Virus record (IMG/VR): IMGVR_UViG_3300050014_000185 | Coordinates: 1-35,655 of that record | Source of the DNA: a virus | Length of the DNA stretch: 35,655 nucleotides | Direction: 5' to 3' (one strand) | Part shown: piece after piece, positions 1 through 6,251 of the stretch | Position numbering within the stretch: the stretch's first letter is position 1 | Layout of the letters: each line of letters begins with the position of its first letter | Translations under genes and position numbers: made by a program | Notes under the pieces: generated by a model | Told to the model about the DNA's origin: nothing | What the model saw: only the letters and a program-made list of their open reading frames with translations | Database searches by the model: none

Positions 1-410
1 TATGCGCTGCGATACTGCCATCAGCCATCGGAGGCCGTGCAGCTTGAGGCAGTCAAGCAAGATGGCTGTGCGTTGCGATACTGCCATCAGCCCTCTGAGG
101 CCGTGCAGCTCGCAGCCGTGCAGAAAGATGGCTATGCGCTGCAATACTGCCACCAGCCCTCGGAGGCCGTGCAGATCGCAGCCGTGAAGCAAGATGGCGA
201 TGCGCTGCGATACTGCCGCCAGCCCTCGGAGGCCGTGCAGCTCGCAGCCGTGCAGCAAGATGGCGAGGCGCTGCGATACTGCCATCAGCCCTCGGAGGCC
301 GTGCAGATCGCAGCCGTGCAGCAAAATGGCGATGCGCTGCGATACTGCCACCAGCCCTCGGAGGCCGTGCAGCTCGAAGCCGTGAAGCAAAATGGCGATG
401 CGCTGCAGTA
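1..410 (+). repeat. 66-bp coding tandem repeat array
   Basis: About six copies of a 66-bp unit run head to tail without spacers, each containing the words ctgcgatactgcc and tcggaggccgtgcag. The unit is a multiple of three and stays in frame with the protein above, so the array is coding. Two other frames also stay open for stretches because of the periodicity; those are shadows. The array runs off the left edge of the window. Confidence 0.9.
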
Positions 411-504
411 TTTTAAGCGTGCATGGATAAAAGAAACAAAGCGAAAAATCACAATCGAAGAAATCGAAAGTGAGCTTGGTTTTGAAGTTGAAATCGTAAA
501 ATAA
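1..504 (+). CDS. 22-residue tandem-repeat protein (DUF4116-like), 5' end outside window
   Basis: The frame is open from base 1, so the N-terminus is missing; the internal GTG at 37 is not a convincing start. Residues up to about 135 are six to seven copies of a 22-residue unit with the pattern ALRYCHQPSEAVQLAAVQQD, ending in a basic, non-repeat tail of about 30 residues (KETKRKITIEEIESELGF). The pattern (Q-[TP]-x-E-x-x-x-L-A-A-V-x-Q-[DN]-G-x-A-L-x-Y) resembles the helical-repeat proteins grouped as DUF4116-like, which occur in phages, large viruses and bacteria; their role is unknown. Repeat copies differ by only a few bases and are clearly richer in G+C than the following genes, suggesting recent expansion or acquisition. 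The next gene on the same strand starts 11 bp downstream. Confidence 0.75.
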   Translation, partial: YALRYCHQPSEAVQLEAVKQDGCALRYCHQPSEAVQLAAVQKDGYALQYCHQPSEAVQIAAVKQDGDALRYCRQPSEAVQLAAVQQDGEALRYCHQPSEAVQIAAVQQNGDALRYCHQPSEAVQLEAVKQNGDALQYFKRAWIKETKRKITIEEIESELGFEVEIVK

Positions 505-515
505 AAGGATTAAAA

Positions 516-776
516 ATGACAGCAATAAACGATCTATGTGTAAAAACTCGCACGTATGAAAAAGACGGTGCGAAGAAAAACGTGTACAAAAAAATCGGTG
601 AGGTACACGAAGGCGCGAATGGTAAATACATTGTCATCGATGCGTCTGTAAATCTCGCGGCATTTCCTCGCAAAGAAAATGATGACCGCGTGATGGTGAG
701 CATTTTCGACATTAAGGAAAATGGAAAAAAGCAACGTGAAGCAGAAAGTACGAATCCAGACGACTTACCCTTTTAG
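516..776 (+). CDS. Small SSB-like protein with acidic DDLPF tail
   Basis: An 86-residue protein preceded by aaaaggattaaaa, a good ribosome site. The central part (KKIGEVHEG..GKYIVIDASVNLAAFP) reads as alternating beta strands, and the protein ends in NPDDLPF. Such a tail closely resembles the acidic C-terminal peptide (DDDIPF) by which bacterial and phage single-stranded-DNA-binding proteins recruit replication partners. No confident full OB-fold can be assigned by eye. If correct, it would coat single-stranded DNA and work with the helicase and initiator at 32.9-35.0 kb. It sits 11 bp after the repeat protein and 8 bp before the next small gene, so the three are probably cotranscribed. Alternative: an unrelated small phage protein with a chance DDLPF end. 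Confidence 0.55.
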   Translation: MTAINDLCVKTRTYEKDGAKKNVYKKIGEVHEGANGKYIVIDASVNLAAFPRKENDDRVMVSIFDIKENGKKQREAESTNPDDLPF

Positions 777-784
777 GATTAACC

Positions 785-946
785 ATGCCAAGAAATACGT
801 TTAGCCAATGCGACGATCCACGCGCTTGCGAAGATGAACCATACAAGTGCGCGAAGTGTGGCTCTTACTGCATTCCAGAAGAAATTAGCCCTATTAGCAC
901 TGGCAACATTTGCATTTATGTCATGCACAAATGCGAGGAATATTGA
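785..946 (+). CDS. Small cysteine-rich protein (53 aa)
   Basis: Reading from ATG 785 to TGA 944-946 gives 53 residues with seven cysteines (positions about 9, 15, 22, 25, 29, 42, 49), including a CAKCGSYC knuckle. The spacing suggests a zinc-binding mini-domain, though no known family is recognised. It is preceded by taggattaacc, a plausible ribosome site directly after the stop of the SSB-like gene, and the next ATG follows its stop by 3 bp. This tight packing and the codon pattern support a real gene despite its size. Function unknown. Confidence 0.55.
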   Translation: MPRNTFSQCDDPRACEDEPYKCAKCGSYCIPEEISPISTGNICIYVMHKCEEY

Positions 947-949
947 ACG

Positions 950-1150
950 ATGAAAGTAATATCTGAAGATGATGCCCAATCGTTAGGCGAACAAAAAACG
1001 AAATTCATCAAAGCGGCATCTATTGCATTTGCAAGAAATGCATCAATGCCGACAACTGCTGAAATTCTTGTAAGAATAGGGTGCCCATATAACGAAGCAC
1101 TCGATATTACATTGGATGTATTTTCAAATGCACCGAAGGCAACATTATAA
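950..1150 (+). CDS. Hypothetical protein (66 aa) upstream of attC-like site
   Basis: The ATG lies 3 bp after the previous stop, with GAGG inside the end of the previous gene as a ribosome site. The product is a short, probably helical protein (KTKFIKAASIAFARN, followed by PTTAEILVRIGCPYNEAL) with no family I recognise. Its stop at 1148-1150 is 7 bp before the attC-like element, which is the position a cassette gene has relative to its attC in integrons. Function unknown. Confidence 0.55.
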   Translation: MKVISEDDAQSLGEQKTKFIKAASIAFARNASMPTTAEILVRIGCPYNEALDITLDVFSNAPKATL

Positions 1151-1157
1151 ACGTGTC

Positions 1158-1246
1158 GCCTAACATTCAATGAACCCGACACCACCGAAAGCGCATCTTG
1201 GCAAGGTAGTCTCTAGGCGGTGGCGCGGGTTATTTTGGAGTTAGGC
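1158..1246 (+). other. attC-like recombination site (integron cassette type)
   Basis: GCCTAAC at 1158-1164 fits the R'' core (RYYYAAC) and GTTAGGC at 1240-1246 fits the R' core (GTTRRRY); they are perfect complements. Inside are an 8/8-nt unpaired spacer, then a stem of AACCCG (1173-1178) with CGGGTT (1226-1231), a bulged A at 1179, and CACCACCG (1180-1187) against CGGTGGCG (1218-1225) with one mismatch, closed by a loop of about 30 nt. Core boxes, unpaired spacer, inner stem with an extrahelical base and a variable loop are the architecture of attC sites, which are 57-141 bp in known integrons. It lies directly after one small gene and 7 bp before the start of the next. No integron integrase is in the window. 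A plain structured RNA element is the alternative. Confidence 0.5.
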
Positions 1247-1253
1247 TAATGCG

Positions 1254-1493
1254 ATGAAATTTATGCAGCTACAAATTGATTTTGATGGGATCGATCAGTT
1301 AAACACTCCAAACGGAATGATGGCCGTCCTGAAAAGTAATTTAATGTCATCAGATAATATCTGCAACCATTGCGATTACCGTTTTAATGGTTGCAATGAT
1401 GACTACTCAACGCTTGCAAATGGAAAACTAATACCATGCATGAATCACAACAGAAAAGACGGTAAGTGCGTTTTTTTCATAAAACAGAAATAG
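1254..1493 (+). CDS. Small cysteine-rich hypothetical protein (79 aa)
   Basis: The ATG at 1254 is chosen because the ATG at 1249 meets a stop after two codons. The usable AGG ribosome site lies within the R' core of the attC-like element, as often seen for integron cassette genes. The C-terminal half carries six cysteines with spacings C-x2-C-x6-C (ICNHCDYRFNGC), C-x-N-H and GKCVFF, suggesting a metal-binding or disulfide-rich fold. No family recognised. It is followed at 1506-1558 by an imperfect stem and then by the tRNA; I see no second attC core after it. Confidence 0.55.
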   Translation: MKFMQLQIDFDGIDQLNTPNGMMAVLKSNLMSSDNICNHCDYRFNGCNDDYSTLANGKLIPCMNHNRKDGKCVFFIKQK

Positions 1494-1562
1494 GAATGAA
1501 TTTAAAGCCCGTGAAGGATCAATCAAACCGTTGAAAGAAAATCGTACCTTGGCGGGCTCCCC

Positions 1563-1636
1563 GTGCCTTTAGCTCAGTTGGTTAGAGCGGTAGACTCATA
1601 ATCTATTGGTCGCTGGTTCAATTCCAGCAAGGCGCA
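1563..1636 (+). tRNA. tRNA with CAT anticodon (tRNA-Met, or tRNA-Ile2)
   Basis: A complete 74-nt cloverleaf can be drawn. The acceptor stem is GTGCCTT with AAGGCGC (7 bp, one G-T), the D stem is GCTC/GAGC around AGTTGGTTA, and the anticodon stem is GTAGA/TCTAT with loop CTCATAA. The variable loop is TGGTC, the T arm is GCTGG-TTCAATT-CCAGC, and the discriminator is A. No CCA is encoded. CAT can read AUG (Met) or, after lysidine modification, AUA (Ile2); the sequence does not decide. Its 3' end abuts the stop codon of the convergent minus-strand gene at 1637. Confidence 0.93.
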
Positions 1637-2200
1637 TTAAAATCCTAGAGAAACAATAGCCTGTGCTCCCACAGAATAGCCACCTACATAGCTAATACCT
1701 GTGTGGTGGACATCTCCAGATACGGACAAAATCGGAATTAGTTGACGGGAATATCCCACCTCAATCTCAGGCGATACGCTAAATGGCTTCGCTGCACCTC
1801 CTAGAGAGGCATACACGGTATTTTTCTTCTCAACAGGCAAAACTACCTTCTCATGGTAAATCGACACGGTGTCATGCTTAAAAACGGCTGTTGTGTCGTG
1901 TTTTACTTCGACAACGCGGATCGTATCGGTAACGGTCGCGCCCGAATCCAAAACGGTTGTCTCAGTACCAAGCGTGTCATGCACCGTCACTCGATGAATC
2001 TGTACTTTGATAGACTGAGTGCGGTAATAGTTTAGCGAGTCGCGCAAAGAATGGATCGCGCTTGAGTCAACCACGGATACGGTTTTCACTACCTCTTTCA
2101 CCATCTCTTTTGGCTTTGCAGTCCACTCGACAATTGCCAATAGAGCAACGAGAAATAGAGCGATTGATAAACTAATCAATCCTTCTTCACGAGTTGTCAT
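1637..2200 (-). CDS. Membrane-anchored spanin candidate with C-terminal beta-rich domain
   Basis: The 187-residue product begins with a short cytoplasmic segment and one membrane helix (about residues 8-26, LISLSIALFLVALLAIVEW). A charged, partly coiled-coil periplasmic stretch (about 30-75) follows, then strands with a recurring HDT motif (VHDTLG, KHDTTAV, KHDTVSI). The last 60 residues look like amphipathic beta strands and end VSLGF, an aromatic C-terminus like that of outer-membrane beta proteins. It is the last gene of the lysis cassette and overlaps the holin by 14 bp, where Rz-type or unimolecular spanins normally sit. I infer a protein that bridges inner and outer membranes in the last step of lysis. 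No small lipoprotein partner (Rz1) was found nested in it. Confidence 0.5.
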   Translation of the reverse strand: MTTREEGLISLSIALFLVALLAIVEWTAKPKEMVKEVVKTVSVVDSSAIHSLRDSLNYYRTQSIKVQIHRVTVHDTLGTETTVLDSGATVTDTIRVVEVKHDTTAVFKHDTVSIYHEKVVLPVEKKNTVYASLGGAAKPFSVSPEIEVGYSRQLIPILSVSGDVHHTGISYVGGYSVGAQAIVSLGF

Positions 2201-2432
2201 TTACTGCCGCCTTTCCCAATTCTTTACCGCGCTCCAAAGCATCACTAATTTTCCGAGAGGCATCAAGGCGACCATAAATGGCCGCAAGTCCTGCACAAAC
2301 CTTGACGGCAAGAAGGACTTTTGGCGCGATGGTGACATACGTTTGCACCTCTGGTAGCAATGTTGCGATAAGGCCAATACCTATAAATGCGTATGTTTTA
2401 AAGCCGTCAATCTTTGCAAGTAGTGTTTTCAT
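2187..2432 (-). CDS. Putative holin
   Basis: An 81-residue protein with two hydrophobic segments (about 13-28, FKTYAFIGIGLIATLL, and 36-55, APKVLLAVKVCAGLAAIYG) and a charged C-terminal tail (ASRKISDALERGKELG). Small size, two membrane helices, a charged tail and position between endolysin and spanin candidate are the usual marks of a phage holin. Holins permeabilise the inner membrane and set lysis time. Its ATG overlaps the endolysin stop as ATGA (2429-2432), so translation is probably coupled. No sequence family assigned. Confidence 0.6.
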   Translation of the reverse strand: MKTLLAKIDGFKTYAFIGIGLIATLLPEVQTYVTIAPKVLLAVKVCAGLAAIYGRLDASRKISDALERGKELGKAAVNDNS

Positions 2433-2854
2433 GGGTTAAATATAACCAGTGCGCCCACGGCTTTGCATGGATCTAGGTAGTATGAAATATGAATCCATGT
2501 AGGAGTAGCCAATTGATTCTCTGAGCGAAATACTTTTAGGATCTGCGAGTTATCATAGATCAATTTCCGAAGAGTTGGAAGGTCTGAGCAGTGCAGATCA
2601 AACGCTCTCGCTTGGTTGGGATTTACGATCTTGTGATCTGAATGAGCTGCTCCAACAGTGCAGTTATCCGCACGAATGCCACAATGCTGGTTGAGTCCTG
2701 CATTGATGCTAATTGGCTTTCCGTACATCTCGCGGATCTTATCTAGAGAATCGCAAATATGTTGCGGGATCATAGCCCAGCACTCCGCTTCGCCGTACTC
2801 GCTCAATACTTCGGGCTGCACAAGTTCGGTAATGTGGAAATGCTGGGTAGGCAT
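2429..2854 (-). CDS. Endolysin, M15-type zinc peptidase
   Basis: The 141-residue protein has the layout of phage peptidoglycan peptidases of family M15 (D-Ala-D-Ala carboxypeptidase/endolysin fold). There is an N-terminal helical part (CDSLDKIREMYGKPISINAG), then a zinc-site region AAHSDH..ARAFDLH (about residues 69-88) supplying His and Asp, and a second zinc His in TWIHISYY (about 119-126). The His-to-Asp spacing is longer than the common SxHxxGxAxD form, apparently by an insert of about five residues. It would cleave cell-wall stem peptides at the end of infection. There is no signal peptide, in agreement with a holin next to it. Its ATG shares one base with the stop of the DUF6496-like gene (TAATG). 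Confidence 0.8.
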   Translation of the reverse strand: MPTQHFHITELVQPEVLSEYGEAECWAMIPQHICDSLDKIREMYGKPISINAGLNQHCGIRADNCTVGAAHSDHKIVNPNQARAFDLHCSDLPTLRKLIYDNSQILKVFRSENQLATPTWIHISYYLDPCKAVGALVIFNP

Positions 2855-2979
2855 TACTTCGCCGTCTTCTTGGTTGCAAACGCAATCGCGACCGCTTGCT
2901 TCACGGGCTTTCCAGCCATGACCTCGGCCTTTACATTGCTCTTAAACGCTTGCTTTGACTTGCTTTGCTTCAATGGCAT
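2854..2979 (-). CDS. DUF6496-like small basic protein (41 aa)
   Basis: Reading from ATG 2979 gives 41 residues starting MPLKQSKSKQAF and containing EVMAGKPVKQAVAIAF. This matches the small phage/bacterial family DUF6496, typically MPLKKGKSKK...AGKPQKQAVAIAL. The ribosome site is aaaggattact. The stop shares one base with the endolysin start (TAATG at 2852-2856), so the genes are coupled. The role of the family is unknown; its basic character would allow nucleic-acid or membrane binding. It is often found near structural or lysis genes of phages. Confidence 0.65.
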   Translation of the reverse strand: MPLKQSKSKQAFKSNVKAEVMAGKPVKQAVAIAFATKKTAK

Positions 2980-3063
2980 AGTAATCCTTTGTTTATTGTT
3001 CTGGCTGTATCCAGCTTGCTTTGTATATCAATTCAGAGCAAGCAGTCCTGTTTTCATTTTAGC

Positions 3064-3420
3064 CTACTGGTTAGCTTGTCCGAACGCCATATAGCTAGGA
3101 GCACCAGAAGAGTCGCCAGATCCATCGGAAGGCATCATGTCTTGATCTTGATCGCTACCCTCCATGGTATCATCATAGCCCTGTTGTTGTCCTTGCTGTG
3201 TAGGTAGCTTGAAATTCTTATTCTTGACGATCTTCATGATGGTAGGCCAGAGCTCTTTTGGAATCTCAACGCCAAGAAGCGTTTCTAGATTTTCGATTTG
3301 CTTAGGCTCTAGCTCTTCTGGCACAGTTCCTTGCTGAGTCTGTGGCATAGGTGCGCCAGAACCCATTGGCGTGCTCTGTGCTCCCTGCATAGACGAATAA
3401 AGGTCTGCTAATTGTGGCAT
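3064..3420 (-). CDS. Hypothetical Q/P-rich protein (118 aa)
   Basis: The N-terminus (about 1-32) is rich in Ser, Pro, Gln and Met. A compact helical segment (about 33-70, PKQIENLETLLGVEIPKELW and IMKIVKNKNFKLP) follows, then a low-complexity acidic tail (GSDQDQDMMPSDGSGD). No family recognised. It sits between the aspartoacylase-like gene (25 bp upstream) and the DUF6496-like gene and is probably cotranscribed with the lysis cassette. A disordered accessory or virion-associated protein is possible, but nothing in the sequence proves it. Confidence 0.6.
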   Translation of the reverse strand: MPQLADLYSSMQGAQSTPMGSGAPMPQTQQGTVPEELEPKQIENLETLLGVEIPKELWPTIMKIVKNKNFKLPTQQGQQQGYDDTMEGSDQDQDMMPSDGSGDSSGAPSYMAFGQANQ

Positions 3421-3445
3421 ATCGTTCTCCTTGGGCGTATAGCCC

Positions 3446-4369
3446 TTACCAGTTGTGAATTTCTTTTGTCGTTAAGCTCATTGCATCATTATACTCTGTT
3501 TGATAAGCAACCTCATCAATCATCACAGGCCATACGGTTTGATCTCCTGTCCATTTTACAGGCTGTCCAGCACCGTCAAGCATAATTACATCACCTTTGT
3601 TAATGGGTAGATAATCAGACATCAAGAGAGGTGGAAAAACCTTTCCACCGTCTGGATAATAAATATCACCAAGCTGCTTGAATACCGTTACCTTTGTTGG
3701 CTTACCAATATTTCCACGATTCCATTCTACCAAAAAATTAAGTATTTCGTGAACCAAATCATATTCATAACGTGCTTTTGCTGGATCAAATTTGCCATGG
3801 GGAACGGGGCCGACTTCGACCGTAAATCCGTTACGGCTCAATGAATCAAAAGACGTATCAGCAGTAATATCGTCAGGAGTATACCAAACATTAACCCAAG
3901 GAAATTTCTTTACAACATGTCCGATCACGCGCTTATTCAAGGGAGTCGCTTGGGAAACGATTATGCATATTCCCATGTTCGCGGTGGTGTTGTGCAGGTC
4001 TAAAATAAAATCTGGATTCTTAGGATTCAAAGGTTTTCCACCAAGAGCCTCTGCGATCTGTCGAGCGATCTTCAATTCTCTTGGGTCGCTTTCGCTTGGT
4101 GCTGCATATAGAGTGTCAAACCCAAATTGGTCATTCATATCCACATCTTGAAAACGAACGCACTTAGAATCGTTGTCTACGTCAGCTTTTATCATTGAGA
4201 CGCGCAATCCTTCACGCTCAAGCTCTTTCGGATTCTTGAGCCAGTAGTTCCCCAACTCCATAGACGTTTGTTCATTTCCATGCACACCTGTCGCAATCAC
4301 AACCGTCCTGATCGGATCGGTACAAACTGATTCTTTAGTGATTGAGTATGTGATTGATAGGCTGTTCAT
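3446..4369 (-). CDS. Aspartoacylase/AstE-AspA family zinc amidohydrolase
   Basis: The 307-residue length and motif order match the aspartoacylase/aminoacylase-3 branch of the M14-like AstE/AspA family, which removes acyl groups from N-acyl amino acids. Visible motifs: ATGVHGNE (zinc ligands His30 and Glu33), KCVRFQDVDMN (Arg72, Asp77, Asn79), DLHNTTANMG (zinc ligand His126) and VEVGPVPHG (catalytic Glu185). The C-terminal beta domain also aligns with human ASPA in order (PINKGDVIMLDG, WPVMIDEVAY). The family usually has DLNR here; this protein has DMND, so the substrate-binding Arg is Asp80. That suggests an altered substrate, while the zinc and catalytic residues look intact. The start overlaps the stop of the upstream membrane protein (ATGA). 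Its place just before the lysis genes suggests late expression. Confidence 0.85.
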   Translation of the reverse strand: MNSLSITYSITKESVCTDPIRTVVIATGVHGNEQTSMELGNYWLKNPKELEREGLRVSMIKADVDNDSKCVRFQDVDMNDQFGFDTLYAAPSESDPRELKIARQIAEALGGKPLNPKNPDFILDLHNTTANMGICIIVSQATPLNKRVIGHVVKKFPWVNVWYTPDDITADTSFDSLSRNGFTVEVGPVPHGKFDPAKARYEYDLVHEILNFLVEWNRGNIGKPTKVTVFKQLGDIYYPDGGKVFPPLLMSDYLPINKGDVIMLDGAGQPVKWTGDQTVWPVMIDEVAYQTEYNDAMSLTTKEIHNW

Positions 4370-4674
4370 TTTTTCACTTGCGCGTATACATCGCGATTTA
4401 CTTTTTTTGACTCTGAATATCGGTGCGAAGTATGATCTTTCAATTCTCGAAGAATGCTATTCATATCATCTAGTTTTTGATTCATTACCGCGAAGTCTGT
4501 GGTGATTGTATAAATCTTTGAATCTTGACCCATGTCGTAATTCGTCGGCATTGTAGATGTCTGTAATGGTTGCGACGATTGCGACGGAATGACAAGCTTA
4601 ACCCCTAAGTCGCCAAGGATAACAAGGACAACTGTAACAATCATCTGGACAACTTGCTTCATATCGAATGACAT
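4366..4674 (-). CDS. Single-pass membrane protein with coiled coil (102 aa)
   Basis: An N-terminal membrane helix (about residues 7-30, VVQMIVTVVLVILGDLGVKL) is followed by a polar linker and a probable coiled coil (about 62-80, MNQKLDDMNSILRELKDH), with a basic end. This shape occurs in Rz-like spanins and in antiholin-like membrane proteins, but the lysis cassette is separated from it by three genes and no family is recognised. It is coupled to the aspartoacylase-like gene by ATGA overlap at 4366-4369. Function unknown; a second lysis or envelope protein is the likeliest guess. Confidence 0.6.
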   Translation of the reverse strand: MSFDMKQVVQMIVTVVLVILGDLGVKLVIPSQSSQPLQTSTMPTNYDMGQDSKIYTITTDFAVMNQKLDDMNSILRELKDHTSHRYSESKKVNRDVYAQVKK

Positions 4675-4704
4675 TTCACCACCTAAAATTTAGTTCAAAA
4701 AAAC

Positions 4705-4863
4705 TTACGCCTTCACATCTATTGGATACAATATATAGACCTCAATCCAAGATAAGTATGCTGGATTACCAACATTAGAAAGTGCTAATGTTATACATTC
4801 ATCTAATCGAGAAGCTTTAATTGTTGGATCAATTGTAGATTGAAAAATTGTTGTTGTATTCAT
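4705..4863 (-). CDS. Hypothetical small protein (52 aa)
   Basis: Reading from ATG 4863 gives 52 residues containing FQSTIDPTIKASRLDEC and a hydrophobic/aromatic C-terminal part (AYLSWIEVYILYPIDVKA). Its ATG shares one base with the stop of the 461-residue fibre gene (TAATG), the same coupling device used elsewhere in this block, which is the main reason to call it. No family recognised; it may be a small partner or chaperone of the fibre encoded immediately upstream. Confidence 0.5.
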   Translation of the reverse strand: MNTTTIFQSTIDPTIKASRLDECITLALSNVGNPAYLSWIEVYILYPIDVKA

Positions 4864-6248
4864 TATGACTTAACCCTCATAAATAAATGATATGATCGTT
4901 CTCCATCTGGTGTAATAGTTGATGGAGCAGACGTTAATGTTCCCATATTCGATTTATACCATGCTAAATATGGACTTACATTCATGTTTTGCCCATTTAT
5001 TCCCTGAGCTAACGCTCCATTTCCATTCCAGAAAAAAACAGGAAAATACTTCTCTCCAGCATTTAATAGTGATGAAACAATATTAGTTAGCAAAGCATAA
5101 ATCCAAGAAGATGATGAAGGCATCGTTTGAATTCCACTTGATGCAACAAGATTGTAAGGAGAACCTGATCCTACTGAATAAATAGCCAAAATATAAGAAG
5201 CCCCATTAACAGGCTGAGGAACAATCAAAGCCATTTCAGACGAAGTAGTAAGTTCAACATCTCCATATGGAATGAGCATTGAGGCAATAGCAACCCAATT
5301 ATTTGATGCTCCTGTATCTATCGATATGTTTGCGCTAGCTGCTGCCGGTTCCATTGTTGAAGCATATTTACAGTTCGATCCACCAGAGTAAATAGGAATA
5401 TTCAAAACACCTGAATTTAGTGTTGACGCTCCACTTGATCCGGTCGTTGTCAACGACGTTACGGCACCATTAGTTCCAGCGGGCCCTTGTTGTCCAATTC
5501 CATTTGGACGGTAGATCATCAAAAAATCACCTAGAATTGTATCTGTGCTTCCACCTTGAGGAGTTACAGAAATAAATACCGTATCTCCAAGAGCTAGAGT
5601 TACATAAGCTTCAATATATACTTGGCATTGAGTTGTTGCGCTTGCGGGGTCAACAACAGGCATGAATTCTGCGGTGATTGGTGTTGGTATTGATCCGCTA
5701 TTGATTACAATAGAAGCGTATGCGTTTGTACTCGGAACGCTTCTTGTCATGTCGGCAAAAAACACAATCCTATAATCACCAGCTACCTGCGCTGTATAAA
5801 TCCCAGTTGACGCACTATATGCCCCATTAGTAATTCCCCGAATAATATCCCTGCTAGAGGACTGCTGGCCTACTTTTGGTATCCAGCTAGAGCTATGTCC
5901 ACCTGATGTATCTACGCCCGTGAGCGCGACTGCATACGGGTCTACTCCTGTTGGTATAGTACCCGTGAAATTAACGACTGGATTGTGTGGATCAGTATTA
6001 TCAACGGTTATATCTGTTCCGCTACTAAGCGTCCGAACACCGTTATTATTTACGATAAGAAAATCATTAGTAAGACCTGGATTCGTTATTCCAATGTTTA
6101 ACCCAGCAGTAACTTTTGCAAGCAAATCACTTGGGATTGTATCAACAGGAGATGCAAGAACAAGATGGTCACCAGAACTAATCGAATCTCCCGATTGGAG
6201 TTCTTCGATTCTTCCGGAGTTAAGAACTAATGGCTTTCTTACCGTCAT
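4863..6248 (-). CDS. Tail/head fibre-like structural protein (461 aa)
   Basis: The N-terminus (MTVRKPLVLNSGRIEELQSG) is of a type seen at the start of many phage fibre and decoration proteins. About residues 110-245 form a beta-rich, C1q-like segment (YTAQVAGDYRIVFF, YASIVINSGS, ALGDTVFISVTP). A short collagen-like GQQGPAGTNG follows, then a C-terminal Ser/Gly-rich beta domain of about 180 residues that probably exposes the receptor-binding or decoration surface. The gene follows the 172-residue structural gene by 3 bp and is coupled to a 52-residue gene downstream. The exact virion position cannot be told from sequence. Confidence 0.65.
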   Translation of the reverse strand: MTVRKPLVLNSGRIEELQSGDSISSGDHLVLASPVDTIPSDLLAKVTAGLNIGITNPGLTNDFLIVNNNGVRTLSSGTDITVDNTDPHNPVVNFTGTIPTGVDPYAVALTGVDTSGGHSSSWIPKVGQQSSSRDIIRGITNGAYSASTGIYTAQVAGDYRIVFFADMTRSVPSTNAYASIVINSGSIPTPITAEFMPVVDPASATTQCQVYIEAYVTLALGDTVFISVTPQGGSTDTILGDFLMIYRPNGIGQQGPAGTNGAVTSLTTTGSSGASTLNSGVLNIPIYSGGSNCKYASTMEPAAASANISIDTGASNNWVAIASMLIPYGDVELTTSSEMALIVPQPVNGASYILAIYSVGSGSPYNLVASSGIQTMPSSSSWIYALLTNIVSSLLNAGEKYFPVFFWNGNGALAQGINGQNMNVSPYLAWYKSNMGTLTSAPSTITPDGERSYHLFMRVKS

Positions 6249-6251
6249 TTT

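Noticed and set aside
1506-1558. Second attC or terminator after the 79-residue gene
   Set aside because: An AGCCCG/CGGGCT stem with internal mismatches exists, but there are no RYYYAAC/GTTRRRY cores and no T tract.
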